Positions 1 to 9,852 of a stretch of 64,000 bases of DNA are shown in pieces (position 1 is the first letter of the stretch; every line of letters begins with the position of its first letter). The notes beneath the pieces are model-generated. The model was not told where the DNA came from and did no database searches. It saw only the letters and a program-made list of their open reading frames with translations. The DNA comes from Rhodospirillales bacterium (GTDB lineage Bacteria; Pseudomonadota; Alphaproteobacteria; Rhodospirillales; Casp-alpha2), in contig JAJFII010000010.1 of the NCBI GenBank assembly GCA_021775095.1, positions 62,001 through 126,000 of the forward strand, in the 5' to 3' direction. The position numbers were made by a program, and so were the translations under genes.

Positions 1-380
1 AGAACTTCCGCCCCTTCGTTGTGCAGGCCCCGGCGGCCCATATCGATGGCTTCGATCTGTGACGGTGTTTTGGTTTTGATTGCCTGGAAATAGGTTTCGC
101 AAACCAGAAAATAGTCCCTGATGATCCGGCGAAAGGATTTTGCCGCGAGGCCGAAGCGCAACAGGTCGGCCGCCAGTTCATCGCGCACGTCGAAGATCAA
201 ACGTCCGTCGCGGATCGATAAATGCAGGTGAAAGGGCCCGGGTTGAGCGGCGACCGGCGAAAAAAAATTATTCTCCAACAAATCATAAATCGCGACCTGG
301 CGTTCGTGCTCGACCTGTGGACTGCGCCGGGGGACGTTTTTTTCATCCAGGGCAATATGGGCGATCCGTTGTTCTTCCAT
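1..380 (-). CDS. UPF0262 family protein (3' end outside window)
   Basis: The minus-strand frame from the ATG at 378-380 reads MEEQRIAHIALDEKNVPRRS and later has VEHERQVAIYDLLE, FHLHLSIRDGRLIFDVRDE, FRRIIRDYF and SQIEAIDMGRRGLHNEGAE. These are the conserved blocks of UPF0262, a roughly 155-residue cytosolic family largely confined to Alphaproteobacteria with no known biochemical role. About 126 residues are in the window and the C-terminus lies beyond base 1. It starts 19 bases after the hisD stop on the same strand, so it is probably the third gene of a hisG-hisD-UPF0262 operon; the hisD-UPF0262 pairing is common in alphaproteobacteria. Family assignment is confident, function unknown. Confidence 0.85.
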   Translation of the reverse strand, partial: MEEQRIAHIALDEKNVPRRSPQVEHERQVAIYDLLENNFFSPVAAQPGPFHLHLSIRDGRLIFDVRDELAADLLRFGLAAKSFRRIIRDYFLVCETYFQAIKTKTPSQIEAIDMGRRGLHNEGAEV

Positions 381-399
381 GGCACAGCCCTCGCGGATC

Positions 400-1692
400 C
401 TATCTGTTCATCCGGATGGATACGGACAAACCATGGGCATCGAGGCCTTCGGCCCGGGCCAGTGTCACCACCTGGCGGCCAACCGCCTGCAGACCGGCGG
501 CATCGCATTCGATCATCGACGTGCGTTTCATAAAATCCACAACACCAAGACCCGAGGAAAACCGGGCTGAGCGGGCCGTCGGCAGCACGTGGTTGGGGCC
601 GGCCAGATAGTCGCCAAGGGCTTCGGGCACGTATCGACCGATAAATATCGCGCCGGCGTTGCGCACCTTGAGACCCAGTTCCCGGGCGTTTTCAGCAGCG
701 ATTTCAAGATGTTCCGGAGCAATCCGGTCAACAAGACCAATCGCCCCCTGCAAGGACGGCACACAGATCACCGCACCAAAATCATGCCAGCTTTTTTGCG
801 CCGTTTGGGCCCGTGGCAGGGTTTTTAAGTGGTCGGTAACGCTAGCAATTACCCGCTCGGCAAAATCCCGGCAATCGGTAATCAAAATTGCCTGGGCCGC
901 TTCGTCATGTTCTGCCTGGCTTAGCAAATCGGCGGCAATCCAGGCGGGATCGTTACTGCCGTCGGCCAAAATCAGGATTTCCGACGGTCCGGCGATCATA
1001 TCGATGCCGACGGTGCCAAAAACCTGGCGTTTGGCGGCGGCCACGTAGGCATTGCCCGGACCGACGATCTTATCGACCGGTTGGATGGTCTGCGTGCCGA
1101 AGGCCAGGGCGGCAATGGCCTGGGCACCGCCGATCCGGTATATTTCACTGACCCCGGAAATATCCGCCGCCGCCAGGACCAGGGGGTTAAGCACGCCGTC
1201 GGGCGTCGGAACAACCATGACAATCCGGTCGACCCCGGCGACATTGGCCGGAATGGCGTTCATCAGCACGGATGACGGATAGGCCGCAGTGCCGCCCGGC
1301 ACATATAGTCCGGCATTTTGCACGGCGGTCCATTTATAACCGAGGCGCAATCCGGCCGGGTCCGTATAGTCCAGGTCTTCGGGTTTTTGCCGCTGGTGAA
1401 AATCGATGATGCGCTCGGTCGCGAATTCCAGGGCCGCCAGGGTAGCCGGCTCACAGGCGGCGCGGGCCGACGCAATTTCCGATGCTGAGAAGCGCAGCTT
1501 ATCGGCGGTTACTAAAAACCGGTCGAAGCGCTCGGTCAGCTCAATCAGTGCCTGATCGCCGTGGCTTTTGACATGATCGATGATCCCGCCAACGACACCG
1601 TTGACATCGGCTCCGGATTCCCGTTTTTGCCTCAACAACCCGGCAAATTTGTCCTCAAACTGCGGGTCGCTCGCCTCAAGCCGCAACGGCAT
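400..1692 (-). CDS. hisD: Histidinol dehydrogenase
   Basis: This NAD-dependent, zinc-containing enzyme carries out the last two steps of histidine synthesis, L-histidinol to L-histidine via the aldehyde. From [16 protein letters not shown] the protein is 430 residues, the usual length. Visible landmarks are [15 protein letters not shown], the nucleotide-binding region around [13 protein letters not shown] and [16 protein letters not shown], the zinc/substrate segment [17 protein letters not shown], the catalytic region IAPEHLEI, and [11 protein letters not shown]. An upstream in-frame start at 1767 would add 25 unlikely residues overlapping hisG by 92 bases; the chosen start leaves a 17-base overlap, suggesting translational coupling with hisG. 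Confidence 0.93.
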   Translation of the reverse strand: MPLRLEASDPQFEDKFAGLLRQKRESGADVNGVVGGIIDHVKSHGDQALIELTERFDRFLVTADKLRFSASEIASARAACEPATLAALEFATERIIDFHQRQKPEDLDYTDPAGLRLGYKWTAVQNAGLYVPGGTAAYPSSVLMNAIPANVAGVDRIVMVVPTPDGVLNPLVLAAADISGVSEIYRIGGAQAIAALAFGTQTIQPVDKIVGPGNAYVAAAKRQVFGTVGIDMIAGPSEILILADGSNDPAWIAADLLSQAEHDEAAQAILITDCRDFAERVIASVTDHLKTLPRAQTAQKSWHDFGAVICVPSLQGAIGLVDRIAPEHLEIAAENARELGLKVRNAGAIFIGRYVPEALGDYLAGPNHVLPTARSARFSSGLGVVDFMKRTSMIECDAAGLQAVGRQVVTLARAEGLDAHGLSVSIRMNR

Positions 1693-2344
1693 CGACGGCC
1701 TCCGTGAACCGGTCGATCCAACCGCCGACTTCCGTTGGCCGGGTTTTCCAGGCGGCCCGGTTGACACAGAGTCGCGAGGTGATTTCGCATATCCGCTCGA
1801 TTTCCACCAAACCGTTGGCCTTCAAGGTATCGCCGGAAGAAACCAAATCGACGATCCGCCGACACAAGCCCAGTTGTGGCGCCAAGTCCATGGCACCGTT
1901 CAGTTTAATACATTCCGCCTGGACACCGCGGGCGGCAAAATGTTTGAAGGTCAGGTGCGGGTATTTGGTGGCGACGCGAACCGAACTCCAGGTGCTGGGG
2001 TCGTCGTCGTCGACCATTTCGGCCGGCTCAGCAACGGACAGCCGGCAATAACCGACATCCAGGTCGAGCGGCGCGTAAATTTCCGGATAGTCAAATTCCA
2101 GCAATACGTCGTTGCCGACAACCCCCAGATGGGCCGCGCCAAAGGCGACAAACGTCGCCACGTCAAAGGCCCGCACCCGGATAATATCCAACTCCGCAAT
2201 ATTTGTCGAAAACCGCAGTTGACGGGCTTTGTCGTCGTCAAAGGCCGGTTCCGGCTCAATCCCGGCAGAGCGCACCAGGGGCATCACTTCTTTGAGGATG
2301 CGGCCCTTCGGCAACGCCAGGACAAGTTTTTCGTTCCGTAACAC
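1676..2344 (-). CDS. hisG: ATP phosphoribosyltransferase, short (HisZ-dependent) form
   Basis: First step of histidine synthesis: ATP plus PRPP gives phosphoribosyl-ATP. The N-terminal motif [23 protein letters not shown] and the C-terminal PRPP-binding stretch [18 protein letters not shown] are clear. At about 222 residues it lacks the C-terminal regulatory domain of long HisG, so it should need the HisRS-like partner HisZ, which is not in the window. I chose the GTG at 2342-2344 because AAGGAG lies six bases upstream; ATG codons at 2359 and 2377 are in frame but have no visible ribosome site. hisD follows with an overlap. Feedback by histidine would be expected through HisZ. Confidence 0.9.
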   Translation of the reverse strand: MLRNEKLVLALPKGRILKEVMPLVRSAGIEPEPAFDDDKARQLRFSTNIAELDIIRVRAFDVATFVAFGAAHLGVVGNDVLLEFDYPEIYAPLDLDVGYCRLSVAEPAEMVDDDDPSTWSSVRVATKYPHLTFKHFAARGVQAECIKLNGAMDLAPQLGLCRRIVDLVSSGDTLKANGLVEIERICEITSRLCVNRAAWKTRPTEVGGWIDRFTEAVDAVAA

Positions 2345-2448
2345 TGGTCTCTCCTTCATCGGACCGATTTGGCGCATTCATATCGGTTTTTATCGGCTTT
2401 CACCAGCGCCCAGGCACCGGTGTTTTGCAATTCCCTTGGGTCAGGACC

Positions 2449-5400
2449 CTAGTCGCCGGCGAATTCAATAATTAAATCCTTGGCGTCAACCTGGGTACCG
2501 GCGGCGGCAACAATCCGGTCAATTTTACCCGCCCGTTCCGCGCGAATGGCGGTTTCCATTTTCATGGCTTCAATGGTCACCAGTAAATCACCAGCGACCA
2601 CCCGTTGACCAGCGCTGACGGCAACGGAGGCGATCATGCCCGGCATCGGTGCCGGCACGTGATTGATGTTGCCCTCCTCGGCCTGGGGATGGCGGACGAC
2701 AGTTTCTGCCACCTGATGGTCAGCAACCTTAACCGGACGCGGTTGACCATTGAGCTCGAAAAACACTTTCACATTGCCTTCCGCATCGGTTTCGCCAATC
2801 GCCTGACACCGCAGGTTGAGGGTTTTTCCGGCTTCCAGGTCGATGGTGATCTCTTCACCCTGTTTCATGCCGTAAAAGAAGGTCGCTGTCGGTAAAACAC
2901 CAACCGGGCCATAGATGCGGCGGTGTTCGGCGTAGCTGGTGAAGACATCCGGATACATCAGATAGGAATTAAACTCTTCATCGCTCAGCGCCCGGCCGAT
3001 TTTCTTCTGCGCGTCCATGCGCAGAGTCTGCAAATCCGCCGTGCCAACGTAGGAACCGGGCCGTTCGGTCAGGGCGGTTTCGCCTTTCAGGACCTTTTTT
3101 TGCAAGGCTGCCGGAAACCCGCCCGGCGGCTGCCCAAGCTCGCCCCGGAAGAACGACCGCACGGAATCCGGGAAGGAGATTTCCCTGTCCGGGTTTTCAA
3201 CATCGGCCCGCGACAAACCGCCACTGACCATGGTCAAGGCCAGATCACCAACCATTTTTGACGACGGCGTGACCTTGATGATATCACCCAGCATAACGTT
3301 GACTTCCGCATAGGTTTTGGCAACCTCGTGCCAACGGCCTTCCAACCCCATGGAACGGGCCTGCTCCTTCAGGTTGGTAAATTGCCCGCCAGGCATTTCG
3401 TGCAAATAGACTTCTGATGCGCCGGCCCTTAAATCGCTCTCGAACGCCGCATATTCCCGGCGTACACCCTCCCAATAATCGGAAAACTGGCGGATCATGG
3501 CCGGATCGAATGCGCTATCGCGCTCGGTTCCGCGCAGGGCACATACCACCGACCCTAAATTAGGCTGGGAGGTCAGGCCCGACAGGGAATCCATGGCCAG
3601 ATCAACGGCGTCAACGCCGGCGTCAACGGCAGCAAGGACACTGGCCGCCGCCAGACCGGACGTATCATGGGTATGGAAATGCACCGGTAATCCGGTCTCG
3701 TCTTTGAGAATTTTCACCAGGGCCCGGGCGGCGTTGGGTTTGGCCAGTCCTCCCATGTCCTTGAGCCCGATGATATGGCTGCCGGCCCGCTGCAGTTGCT
3801 TGGCCATGGTCACGTAATAGTTAATATCGTACTTCGACCGCTGGGGATCGAACAGATCACCGGTATAACAGATCGTGCCTTCCAGCAATTTGCCGTTTTC
3901 CAGGACCGCATCCATGGCAACCCGCATGTTTTCGACCCAGTTCAGGCTGTCAAATACCCGGAACAGATCGATCCCACTGGCCGCCGACTGGGCGACAAAG
4001 GTTTGAACTACATTGTCCGGATAGGTGGTGTATCCGACACCATTGGCGCCGCGCAGCAACATCTGGAACAGGATATTGGGAATGTGCTGACGTAAATCGC
4101 GCAACCGGTCCCACGGGCATTCTTGCAGGAACCGCATGGACACATCAAAGGTCGCGCCCCCCCAACATTCCAGGCTGAACAGGTGCGGCAGGTTCTTGGC
4201 ATAGGCGCCGGCGACCCGGATCATGTCGTAGGACCGCATACGGGTCGCCAATAGGGACTGGTGGGCATCGCGCATGGTTGTATCGGTGATCAGGGTGCGT
4301 TTTTGCTCAAGCATCCACTGGGAAAACTTATCGGCACCCATATGTTCAAACAATTGCCGGGTGCCGGCCTCGGCTGTTGGCGAGATCAATTCGGGGACCT
4401 GGGCCGGCGGGCCGGCAACCGGCACGGGCCGCCCGAGGACTTCCGGGTTGCCATTAACCGTTACGTTGGCAATGAAATTCAGCAAACGGGTTGCCCGGTC
4501 CCGGCGTTTCGGGAATTTAAACAGCTCCGGCGTTTCATCGATAAACCGTGTCGAATAGTCACAGGTCTTGAATTTGGGATGATTGATCAGGTTTTCGACA
4601 AACGCCAGGTTGGTCGCCACACCGCGAATTCGGAACTCCCGAAGCGCCCGGTCCATCCGGATGATGACTTCGTCCGCCGACGGTGCCCAGGCGGTTACCT
4701 TTTCCAGCAGACTGTCATAGTACCGGGTGATTACCGCACCGGAATAGGCGGTGCCGCCGTCCAGGCGAATGCCAAATCCGGTGGCCCCCCGATAGGCCAG
4801 AATCCGCCCGTAGTCGGGAATAAAGTTGGCGTTGGGGTCTTCGGTTGTTACCCGGCACTGCAGGGCATGACCGTTTAATCGAATATCGGCCTGCTTGGGC
4901 ACACCGGAACCTTGCAGATCGCCGATGCGGGCACCGTTGGCGATGCGGATTTGGGCTTTAACGATATCGATACCCGTGACTTCCTCAGTGACCGTATGCT
5001 CGACCTGAATGCGCGGGTTGACTTCAATGAAATAAAATTTGTCGGTATCCATATCCATCAGAAATTCTGCGGTGCCGGCGTTCTGGTAGCCGGCTTTGAT
5101 CGCCAGGTTCAGGGCCGCCTGACACAATTCCTTACGCTGATCCTCCGAAAGATAGGGTGCCGGTGCGCGTTCAACGACTTTTTGATTGCGTCGTTGAACC
5201 GAACAGTCGCGCTCAAACAGATGGACCACCGTTCCGTGGCGATCACCCAGCAGTTGAACCTCCACGTGGCGCGCCCGACGGACCAGTTTCTCAAGATAAA
5301 CTTCGTCATTATCAAACGCCGCAGCGGCTTCGCGCCGTCCGGCGGAAACCTCTTCATCAAGCTCGGCCGCACTTTCAATGACCCGCATGCCCCGGCCGCC

Positions 5401-5907
5401 GCCGCCCCACGACGCCTTGAGCATGAGCGGATAACCGACTTCCTCGGCCATTCTGTGAATTTCTGCCTTATCTGTCGGCAGGGGTCCGGTTGCCGGCATC
5501 ACCGGCGTGCCAGCGCTGACCGCCACATTGCGGGCTGAAACTTTGTTGCCAAGGGCCCGCATGATGTCCGACGGCGGACCGACAAAAATCAGACCGGCGG
5601 CAACACAGGCATCGACGAAGTCGGGGTTTTCGGAGAGAAAACCATATCCCGGATGGACGCCGTCGCAACCGGCTTCGCGGGCCACCCGGATCATCTCGTC
5701 AATCGACAGATAGGCTTTCACCGGTCCCAGCTTTTTGCCGATCAGATAACTTTCATCGGCCTTAAACCGGTGCAGGGACAATTTATCCTCTTCGGCGTAT
5801 ACGGCGACCGTTCGAATGCCCAGCTCATTGGCCGCGCGCATTACCCGGATAGCGATTTCGCTGCGGTTGGCGACGAGTAACTTTTTGATTTTTTTTGAAT
5901 TGGGCAC
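2449..5907 (-). CDS. pyc: Pyruvate carboxylase (single-chain, biotin-dependent)
   Basis: Carboxylates pyruvate to oxaloacetate with ATP and bicarbonate, refilling the TCA cycle. The 1152 residues hold all domains in order: biotin carboxylase (about 8-460; glycine-rich WGGGGRGMRVI and FIEVNPRIQVEHTVTEE), carboxyltransferase (about 535-810; TTMRDAHQSLLATRMR, HFHTHDTSG for metal binding), the conserved PYC domain, and a C-terminal biotinyl domain with EAMKMETAI, whose Lys carries biotin. The start is GTG, with AAGGA eight bases upstream. It is transcribed in the same direction as hisG (71-base gap) but is probably an independent unit. Normal full length, no sign of damage. Confidence 0.96.
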   Translation of the reverse strand: MPNSKKIKKLLVANRSEIAIRVMRAANELGIRTVAVYAEEDKLSLHRFKADESYLIGKKLGPVKAYLSIDEMIRVAREAGCDGVHPGYGFLSENPDFVDACVAAGLIFVGPPSDIMRALGNKVSARNVAVSAGTPVMPATGPLPTDKAEIHRMAEEVGYPLMLKASWGGGGRGMRVIESAAELDEEVSAGRREAAAAFDNDEVYLEKLVRRARHVEVQLLGDRHGTVVHLFERDCSVQRRNQKVVERAPAPYLSEDQRKELCQAALNLAIKAGYQNAGTAEFLMDMDTDKFYFIEVNPRIQVEHTVTEEVTGIDIVKAQIRIANGARIGDLQGSGVPKQADIRLNGHALQCRVTTEDPNANFIPDYGRILAYRGATGFGIRLDGGTAYSGAVITRYYDSLLEKVTAWAPSADEVIIRMDRALREFRIRGVATNLAFVENLINHPKFKTCDYSTRFIDETPELFKFPKRRDRATRLLNFIANVTVNGNPEVLGRPVPVAGPPAQVPELISPTAEAGTRQLFEHMGADKFSQWMLEQKRTLITDTTMRDAHQSLLATRMRSYDMIRVAGAYAKNLPHLFSLECWGGATFDVSMRFLQECPWDRLRDLRQHIPNILFQMLLRGANGVGYTTYPDNVVQTFVAQSAASGIDLFRVFDSLNWVENMRVAMDAVLENGKLLEGTICYTGDLFDPQRSKYDINYYVTMAKQLQRAGSHIIGLKDMGGLAKPNAARALVKILKDETGLPVHFHTHDTSGLAAASVLAAVDAGVDAVDLAMDSLSGLTSQPNLGSVVCALRGTERDSAFDPAMIRQFSDYWEGVRREYAAFESDLRAGASEVYLHEMPGGQFTNLKEQARSMGLEGRWHEVAKTYAEVNVMLGDIIKVTPSSKMVGDLALTMVSGGLSRADVENPDREISFPDSVRSFFRGELGQPPGGFPAALQKKVLKGETALTERPGSYVGTADLQTLRMDAQKKIGRALSDEEFNSYLMYPDVFTSYAEHRRIYGPVGVLPTATFFYGMKQGEEITIDLEAGKTLNLRCQAIGETDAEGNVKVFFELNGQPRPVKVADHQVAETVVRHPQAEEGNINHVPAPMPGMIASVAVSAGQRVVAGDLLVTIEAMKMETAIRAERAGKIDRIVAAAGTQVDAKDLIIEFAGD

Positions 5908-6055
5908 GGTGATTTCCTTGCAGTTCTATGGTCATTTTACGGGTCGCCAAATTTCGCCGGATATTGCCCTGAAGTGCCTGAAATCTCAAGCAAAAGCCAA
6001 ATAATTTGACGGGGAAGGGCCCGTTTCATTGCATTTTCCGGCGAACCCGACGACC

Positions 6056-6247
6056 ATGGGTTCCATGGGAATACGATTGGTTTTATTTAAAATCCTGGCA
6101 GGCGCGCTGGTCCTTGGGCTTATCGCCTGGATTGGTCTTGAGATTTACCGTGGCGCCTATTTGCAGGCGGTCGCGATCAGTGGTGTCAGTTCCCTGTTGT
6201 TGTGGTTTGCTCTGGGAATGGCTAACCGCTCTGCAGATGACGACTAA
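6056..6247 (+). CDS. Possible small two-helix membrane protein
   Basis: A 63-residue frame from ATG 6056 fills the gap between divergent pyc and the end of rodA. It encodes two hydrophobic helices (about residues 5-27 and 31-52) separated by EIYRGAY and ends NRSADDD, a plausible small inner-membrane protein. No family is recognised and no good ribosome site precedes either ATG (6056, 6065). A short GGATC/GATCC hairpin followed by ATTTTT lies just after the stop (6252-6277) and could end its message. Reality is uncertain; the support is the membrane pattern and the fit to the gap. Confidence 0.4.
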   Translation: MGSMGIRLVLFKILAGALVLGLIAWIGLEIYRGAYLQAVAISGVSSLLLWFALGMANRSADDD

Positions 6248-6282
6248 CACCGGATCAACACGACCAGGATCCATTTTTGTTG

Positions 6283-7428
6283 TTAAACTTCATCGCCACC
6301 GCGGCGGCCGATCATCACGTCGCGATGAACCCAGACACTCAACAACAATCCAAAACCAATCAGCAATGTCATCATCGCCGTACCGCCATAGGATATCAGC
6401 GGCAAGGGCACACCAACGACCGGTATCAACCCCATTACCATGGCGATATTAATAAAGACGTAGAGGAAAAACGTGGTTGTTATGCCGGCACCGACCAGTC
6501 GGCCAAACTGATTGCGGCAGCGCAGCATCATGGCGAACCCATAAATCATTATCAGCGCATACAATCCCAACAATCCGACACCGCCCACCATGCCAAATTC
6601 TTCGGCCAACATGGTGAAGATAAAATCGGTCTGCATTTCCGGCAAAAACCGCAGGTGTCCCTGGGTTCCCTGCATAAAACCCTTGCCGAACAACCCACCG
6701 GACCCCAGGGCAATTTTCGATTGGATGATGTGATATCCGGCCCCAAGGGGGTCACTTTCCGGATTAAGAAATGTCAAAACCCGTTGTTTTTGGTATTCGC
6801 GCATAAACTGCCAGGCGACGGGCATGCCACCGATACCGGCAATCAGGACAATGGCAAATTTCCACAGGCGTACGCCGGCAGTAAAAAAGATTGCACCACT
6901 GGCCATGACCAGCAGCAGGGTGGTCCCCAGGTCCGGCTGGCGTAATACCAAGGCAGCCGGCAATGCAATCATCACCAAGGGAATGATGAGATAGGTGGGT
7001 CGACCGACATCTTCAATGCTGCCGCCGTGAAAGTACCGGGCGAGGGCAAGGACCAGGGCGATTTTCATGAGTTCTGATGGCTGCAAATTAAAATAACCGA
7101 GATTCAACCAGCGCTGGGCCCCCATGCCGATGGTGCCGGCCAATTCGACAACAACCAACAATCCCAGGGTAATCACATAAAACACATAGGCATACCGCAT
7201 CCAGATGCGAATATCGATGAGGGCGATGGCGATCATCACGAGAAGGCCGATGCAAAAGCGGGCAAATTGACGCGACGCCCAGGGTTGCATATCGCCGTTG
7301 GCCGCCGAATACAGCATCGCAAGGCCGACACCGGCGGCGACACATAACAGCATGATAAATAACCAGTGCACCTGCCATAACTTTTGCCGCAGGGTCAGGT
7401 CTGGAGTATTTAGGCCTTCCTGGCTCAT
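6283..7428 (-). CDS. mrdB: Rod-shape SEDS glycosyltransferase RodA
   Basis: RodA polymerises lipid II glycan strands in the elongasome with its cognate PBP2. The 381-residue protein is almost entirely membrane helices (about ten) and carries SEDS landmarks: LAEEFGMVGGVGLLGLYAL, GLIPVVGVPLPLISYGGTA near the C-terminus and PSELMKIALVLALARYF. Start ATG 7426-7428 overlaps the mrdA stop by four bases (ATGA), so the two are translationally coupled. It is the last gene of the mreB-mreC-mreD-mrdA-rodA array. Confidence 0.95.
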   Translation of the reverse strand: MSQEGLNTPDLTLRQKLWQVHWLFIMLLCVAAGVGLAMLYSAANGDMQPWASRQFARFCIGLLVMIAIALIDIRIWMRYAYVFYVITLGLLVVVELAGTIGMGAQRWLNLGYFNLQPSELMKIALVLALARYFHGGSIEDVGRPTYLIIPLVMIALPAALVLRQPDLGTTLLLVMASGAIFFTAGVRLWKFAIVLIAGIGGMPVAWQFMREYQKQRVLTFLNPESDPLGAGYHIIQSKIALGSGGLFGKGFMQGTQGHLRFLPEMQTDFIFTMLAEEFGMVGGVGLLGLYALIMIYGFAMMLRCRNQFGRLVGAGITTTFFLYVFINIAMVMGLIPVVGVPLPLISYGGTAMMTLLIGFGLLLSVWVHRDVMIGRRGGDEV

Positions 7429-9332
7429 CCCTTTGCGACCTTTTCCGGAGATTTTCTGGCCGTCGGCTCGGTTTGGACAATGGTACCGACCCCCGTCGCC
7501 GCAGAGTTTCGGCGTTGTGCCACCAGCAACACATCATGGGCGATCGGTGCGGCCACGGACGAGCCGCCGCCGCCATGTTCAACCACTACGGAAATCGCAT
7601 ACCTCGGTTCATGTACCGGTGCAAATCCAACGAATAACGCATGATCCCGTTCTTTCCAGGGCAGGTCCTTATTCTTGATCACGCCCGCATCCCGTTCCGT
7701 CTTGGTAATTCGGCGGACCTGAACAGTACCTGTTTTGCCAGCCATTTCCATGCCGGGTTCCTTGATCCGGGATTTTTTCGCCGTTCCAAAAACCGGATTG
7801 TTAACAACCTCGGCCATGGCTTCTTGAACCAGTTTGAGATGGGCCGCAGGGATCCCCAAAGATTTTTTTTCGTCGGCCCCATTGGTGGTACCGTCACCGA
7901 CCGAGGCGTTGACCAATCGTGTCAGCTTCGGCGTAATTTCGACGCCGCCGTTGGCCAAATGGGCGGTCATCACAGCCAATTGCAGGGGCGTCGTCAAAAC
8001 ATAGCCCTGGCCAATGCCGGCATGCAAAGTCTCGCCCTGGTGCCAGGGCTGATCCAGAGCGCCTCGCTTCCATTTTTTGGTCGGCATCAGTCCACTTCGT
8101 TCGCCGGGCAGGTCAATTCCCGATAAAACGCCCAGTCCCAGGCGGTTGGCCATGGCCGAGATCCGGTCAATTCCCGTGCGTTTAGCAATTTCATAAAAAT
8201 AAACATCACAGGATTGGGTGATCGCCATTTTGGCATCGACCAGTCCGTGCCCGTGTTTTTTCCAACAGTGAAACTTAAAATCGCCAAGTTCCACATACCC
8301 CCGACAAAACACCTGATTGTCCGGGGCAATCACCCCTTTTTCGAGGGCTGCCAGCAACACCGCCATCTTAAAAGTTGAACCCGGCGAATATCGCCCGGCA
8401 ATCGATTTGTTGATCAGCGGTGCCATGGGATTGGAAATCAGGTCTTTCCATTCCTCAGATTTGAGGCCGCGATTAAAGGCGTTGGGGTCATAGCCGGGTG
8501 TCGATACCATGGCCAGGACTTCGCCTTCCAAGACATCCAAAACCACAACCGAAGCGCTATGCCCTTCCAGCCGTCGGGTAATAAACTGTTGCAAACCTAA
8601 GTCCAGGGTTAGAACAACTTCGGTGCCCGGCTGGCCCTCAGTTCTTGATAATTCACGAATGACCCGGCCAAATGCATTGACCTCAACCTGCGAACTGCCG
8701 CCAGACCCGCGCAAGGCCGTATCGTGGACTTTTTCCACACCGGCCTTTCCAATGCGAAATCCGGGCAGTTCAAGCAGCGGGTCTCCTGTCAATTCCTTAG
8801 GCGATACGGCTGCCACATAACCCAAAACATGGGCCGTATCTGCCCCATAGGAATAGTTACGGCTTTGTCCCACATCAATAAAGATGCCCGGCAAATCCGG
8901 CGCATTAACCTCGATACGTGAGACGTCTTCCCAATCCAAATTTTCCCTTATGGTCACCGGTACAAAACTTCTGTTGCGTTTGACGTCGCGAACGGTTCGA
9001 CGGCGTTCGGCCGGGCTGATCGAAATGATCCGGCCCAATACGTCCAGGGTATATTCAATGTCGCGGGTGTTTTCAGAAATCAACAGGGCTCTGTAATTCT
9101 GTTGATTGTCGGCGATGGGAACACCAAACCGGTCGACAATCCGGCCACGGCGCGGTGCCAGCAGACGCAGGTTAATTCGGTTTTCATCTGCCAGGGTTTT
9201 ATATCGGTCCGATTCGACAACCTGCAAATAATACATGCGACCAATCAACGCCGCCATTAACGCCGATTTGCCCCCGGCCAGCATCAATGCCCGCCTTGTA
9301 AATAATTTGTGTCGTTCCGAATCGCGATGCAT
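7425..9332 (-). CDS. mrdA: Penicillin-binding protein 2 (elongation transpeptidase)
   Basis: Class B PBP that cross-links new peptidoglycan during cell elongation with RodA. One N-terminal membrane helix (about residues 15-33) is followed by the pedestal domain with RGRIVDRFGVPIADN and the transpeptidase domain. Active-site motifs are visible: SPGSTFKM (nucleophile Ser in SxxK), SCD in TQSCDVYFYEIA, and KTG in MAGKTGTVQV. About 635 residues from ATG 9330-9332, overlapping the mreD stop by one base (TGATG); a TTG one codon upstream is less likely. Beta-lactam target. Confidence 0.95.
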   Translation of the reverse strand: MHRDSERHKLFTRRALMLAGGKSALMAALIGRMYYLQVVESDRYKTLADENRINLRLLAPRRGRIVDRFGVPIADNQQNYRALLISENTRDIEYTLDVLGRIISISPAERRRTVRDVKRNRSFVPVTIRENLDWEDVSRIEVNAPDLPGIFIDVGQSRNYSYGADTAHVLGYVAAVSPKELTGDPLLELPGFRIGKAGVEKVHDTALRGSGGSSQVEVNAFGRVIRELSRTEGQPGTEVVLTLDLGLQQFITRRLEGHSASVVVLDVLEGEVLAMVSTPGYDPNAFNRGLKSEEWKDLISNPMAPLINKSIAGRYSPGSTFKMAVLLAALEKGVIAPDNQVFCRGYVELGDFKFHCWKKHGHGLVDAKMAITQSCDVYFYEIAKRTGIDRISAMANRLGLGVLSGIDLPGERSGLMPTKKWKRGALDQPWHQGETLHAGIGQGYVLTTPLQLAVMTAHLANGGVEITPKLTRLVNASVGDGTTNGADEKKSLGIPAAHLKLVQEAMAEVVNNPVFGTAKKSRIKEPGMEMAGKTGTVQVRRITKTERDAGVIKNKDLPWKERDHALFVGFAPVHEPRYAISVVVEHGGGGSSVAAPIAHDVLLVAQRRNSAATGVGTIVQTEPTARKSPEKVAKG

Positions 9333-9847
9333 CAAAGCTGCCTTATTATGAATTGTTGCCAGCGCATAAAAATCCAGGCCAAGGCCGGGAATACACCGAC
9401 GGTCAACAAATACTGAAAGGCGATCGCCCGGGGTTCAAGGACGGATAAATTCCATAGTGAGATCAGGGCCCAGATTAATATAAATGCGCCCGCAGATACG
9501 ATACCAAAACCCAACCAGATAACGGCAAAGGATTTACCGTACAGGAATCTGTGCTGCCAAAGGACAACGCCATAGACCAAAAGAAAGACCAAAGTATTGA
9601 CGCCAATCGGCGAGCCGGAAAAGATATCCTGCAACATGCCGATTAGAAAAACCGCAAAGGCAGGCAACAGTTCGGATCGGTATACAGCCCAATGATACAC
9701 CGCCATCAGTGGTAAAAGCGGGACGACATTTGAAAATCCAGGTATTCTCAGGGGAACAATGTTCAACAGAACCAGCGACAGGGTCAGTAAAAACGGAGTT
9801 AGAAGACGGGTAAGTATATCCAGCCGATACCAGATATTTGTTTTCAT
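9332..9847 (-). CDS. mreD: Rod-shape-determining protein MreD
   Basis: Small integral membrane partner of MreC in the elongasome. The 171 residues form five or six hydrophobic helices; the segment LIGMLQDIFSGSPIGVNTL is the diagnostic MreD stretch (L-x-DxxxGxPxGxxxL pattern). It sits between mreC (5-base gap) and mrdA (one-base overlap). Sequence is poorly conserved in the family, so position supports the call. Confidence 0.88.
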   Translation of the reverse strand: MKTNIWYRLDILTRLLTPFLLTLSLVLLNIVPLRIPGFSNVVPLLPLMAVYHWAVYRSELLPAFAVFLIGMLQDIFSGSPIGVNTLVFLLVYGVVLWQHRFLYGKSFAVIWLGFGIVSAGAFILIWALISLWNLSVLEPRAIAFQYLLTVGVFPALAWIFMRWQQFIIRQL

Positions 9848-9852
9848 GGCCG

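Noticed and set aside
1580-2341. 253-codon plus-strand open frame
   Set aside because: Lies opposite hisG and hisD, shows no family pattern; an antisense shadow of well-conserved genes.
6277-6945. 222-codon plus-strand open frame with many Gln/His
   Set aside because: Antisense to rodA; Gln/His richness comes from reversed hydrophobic codons.
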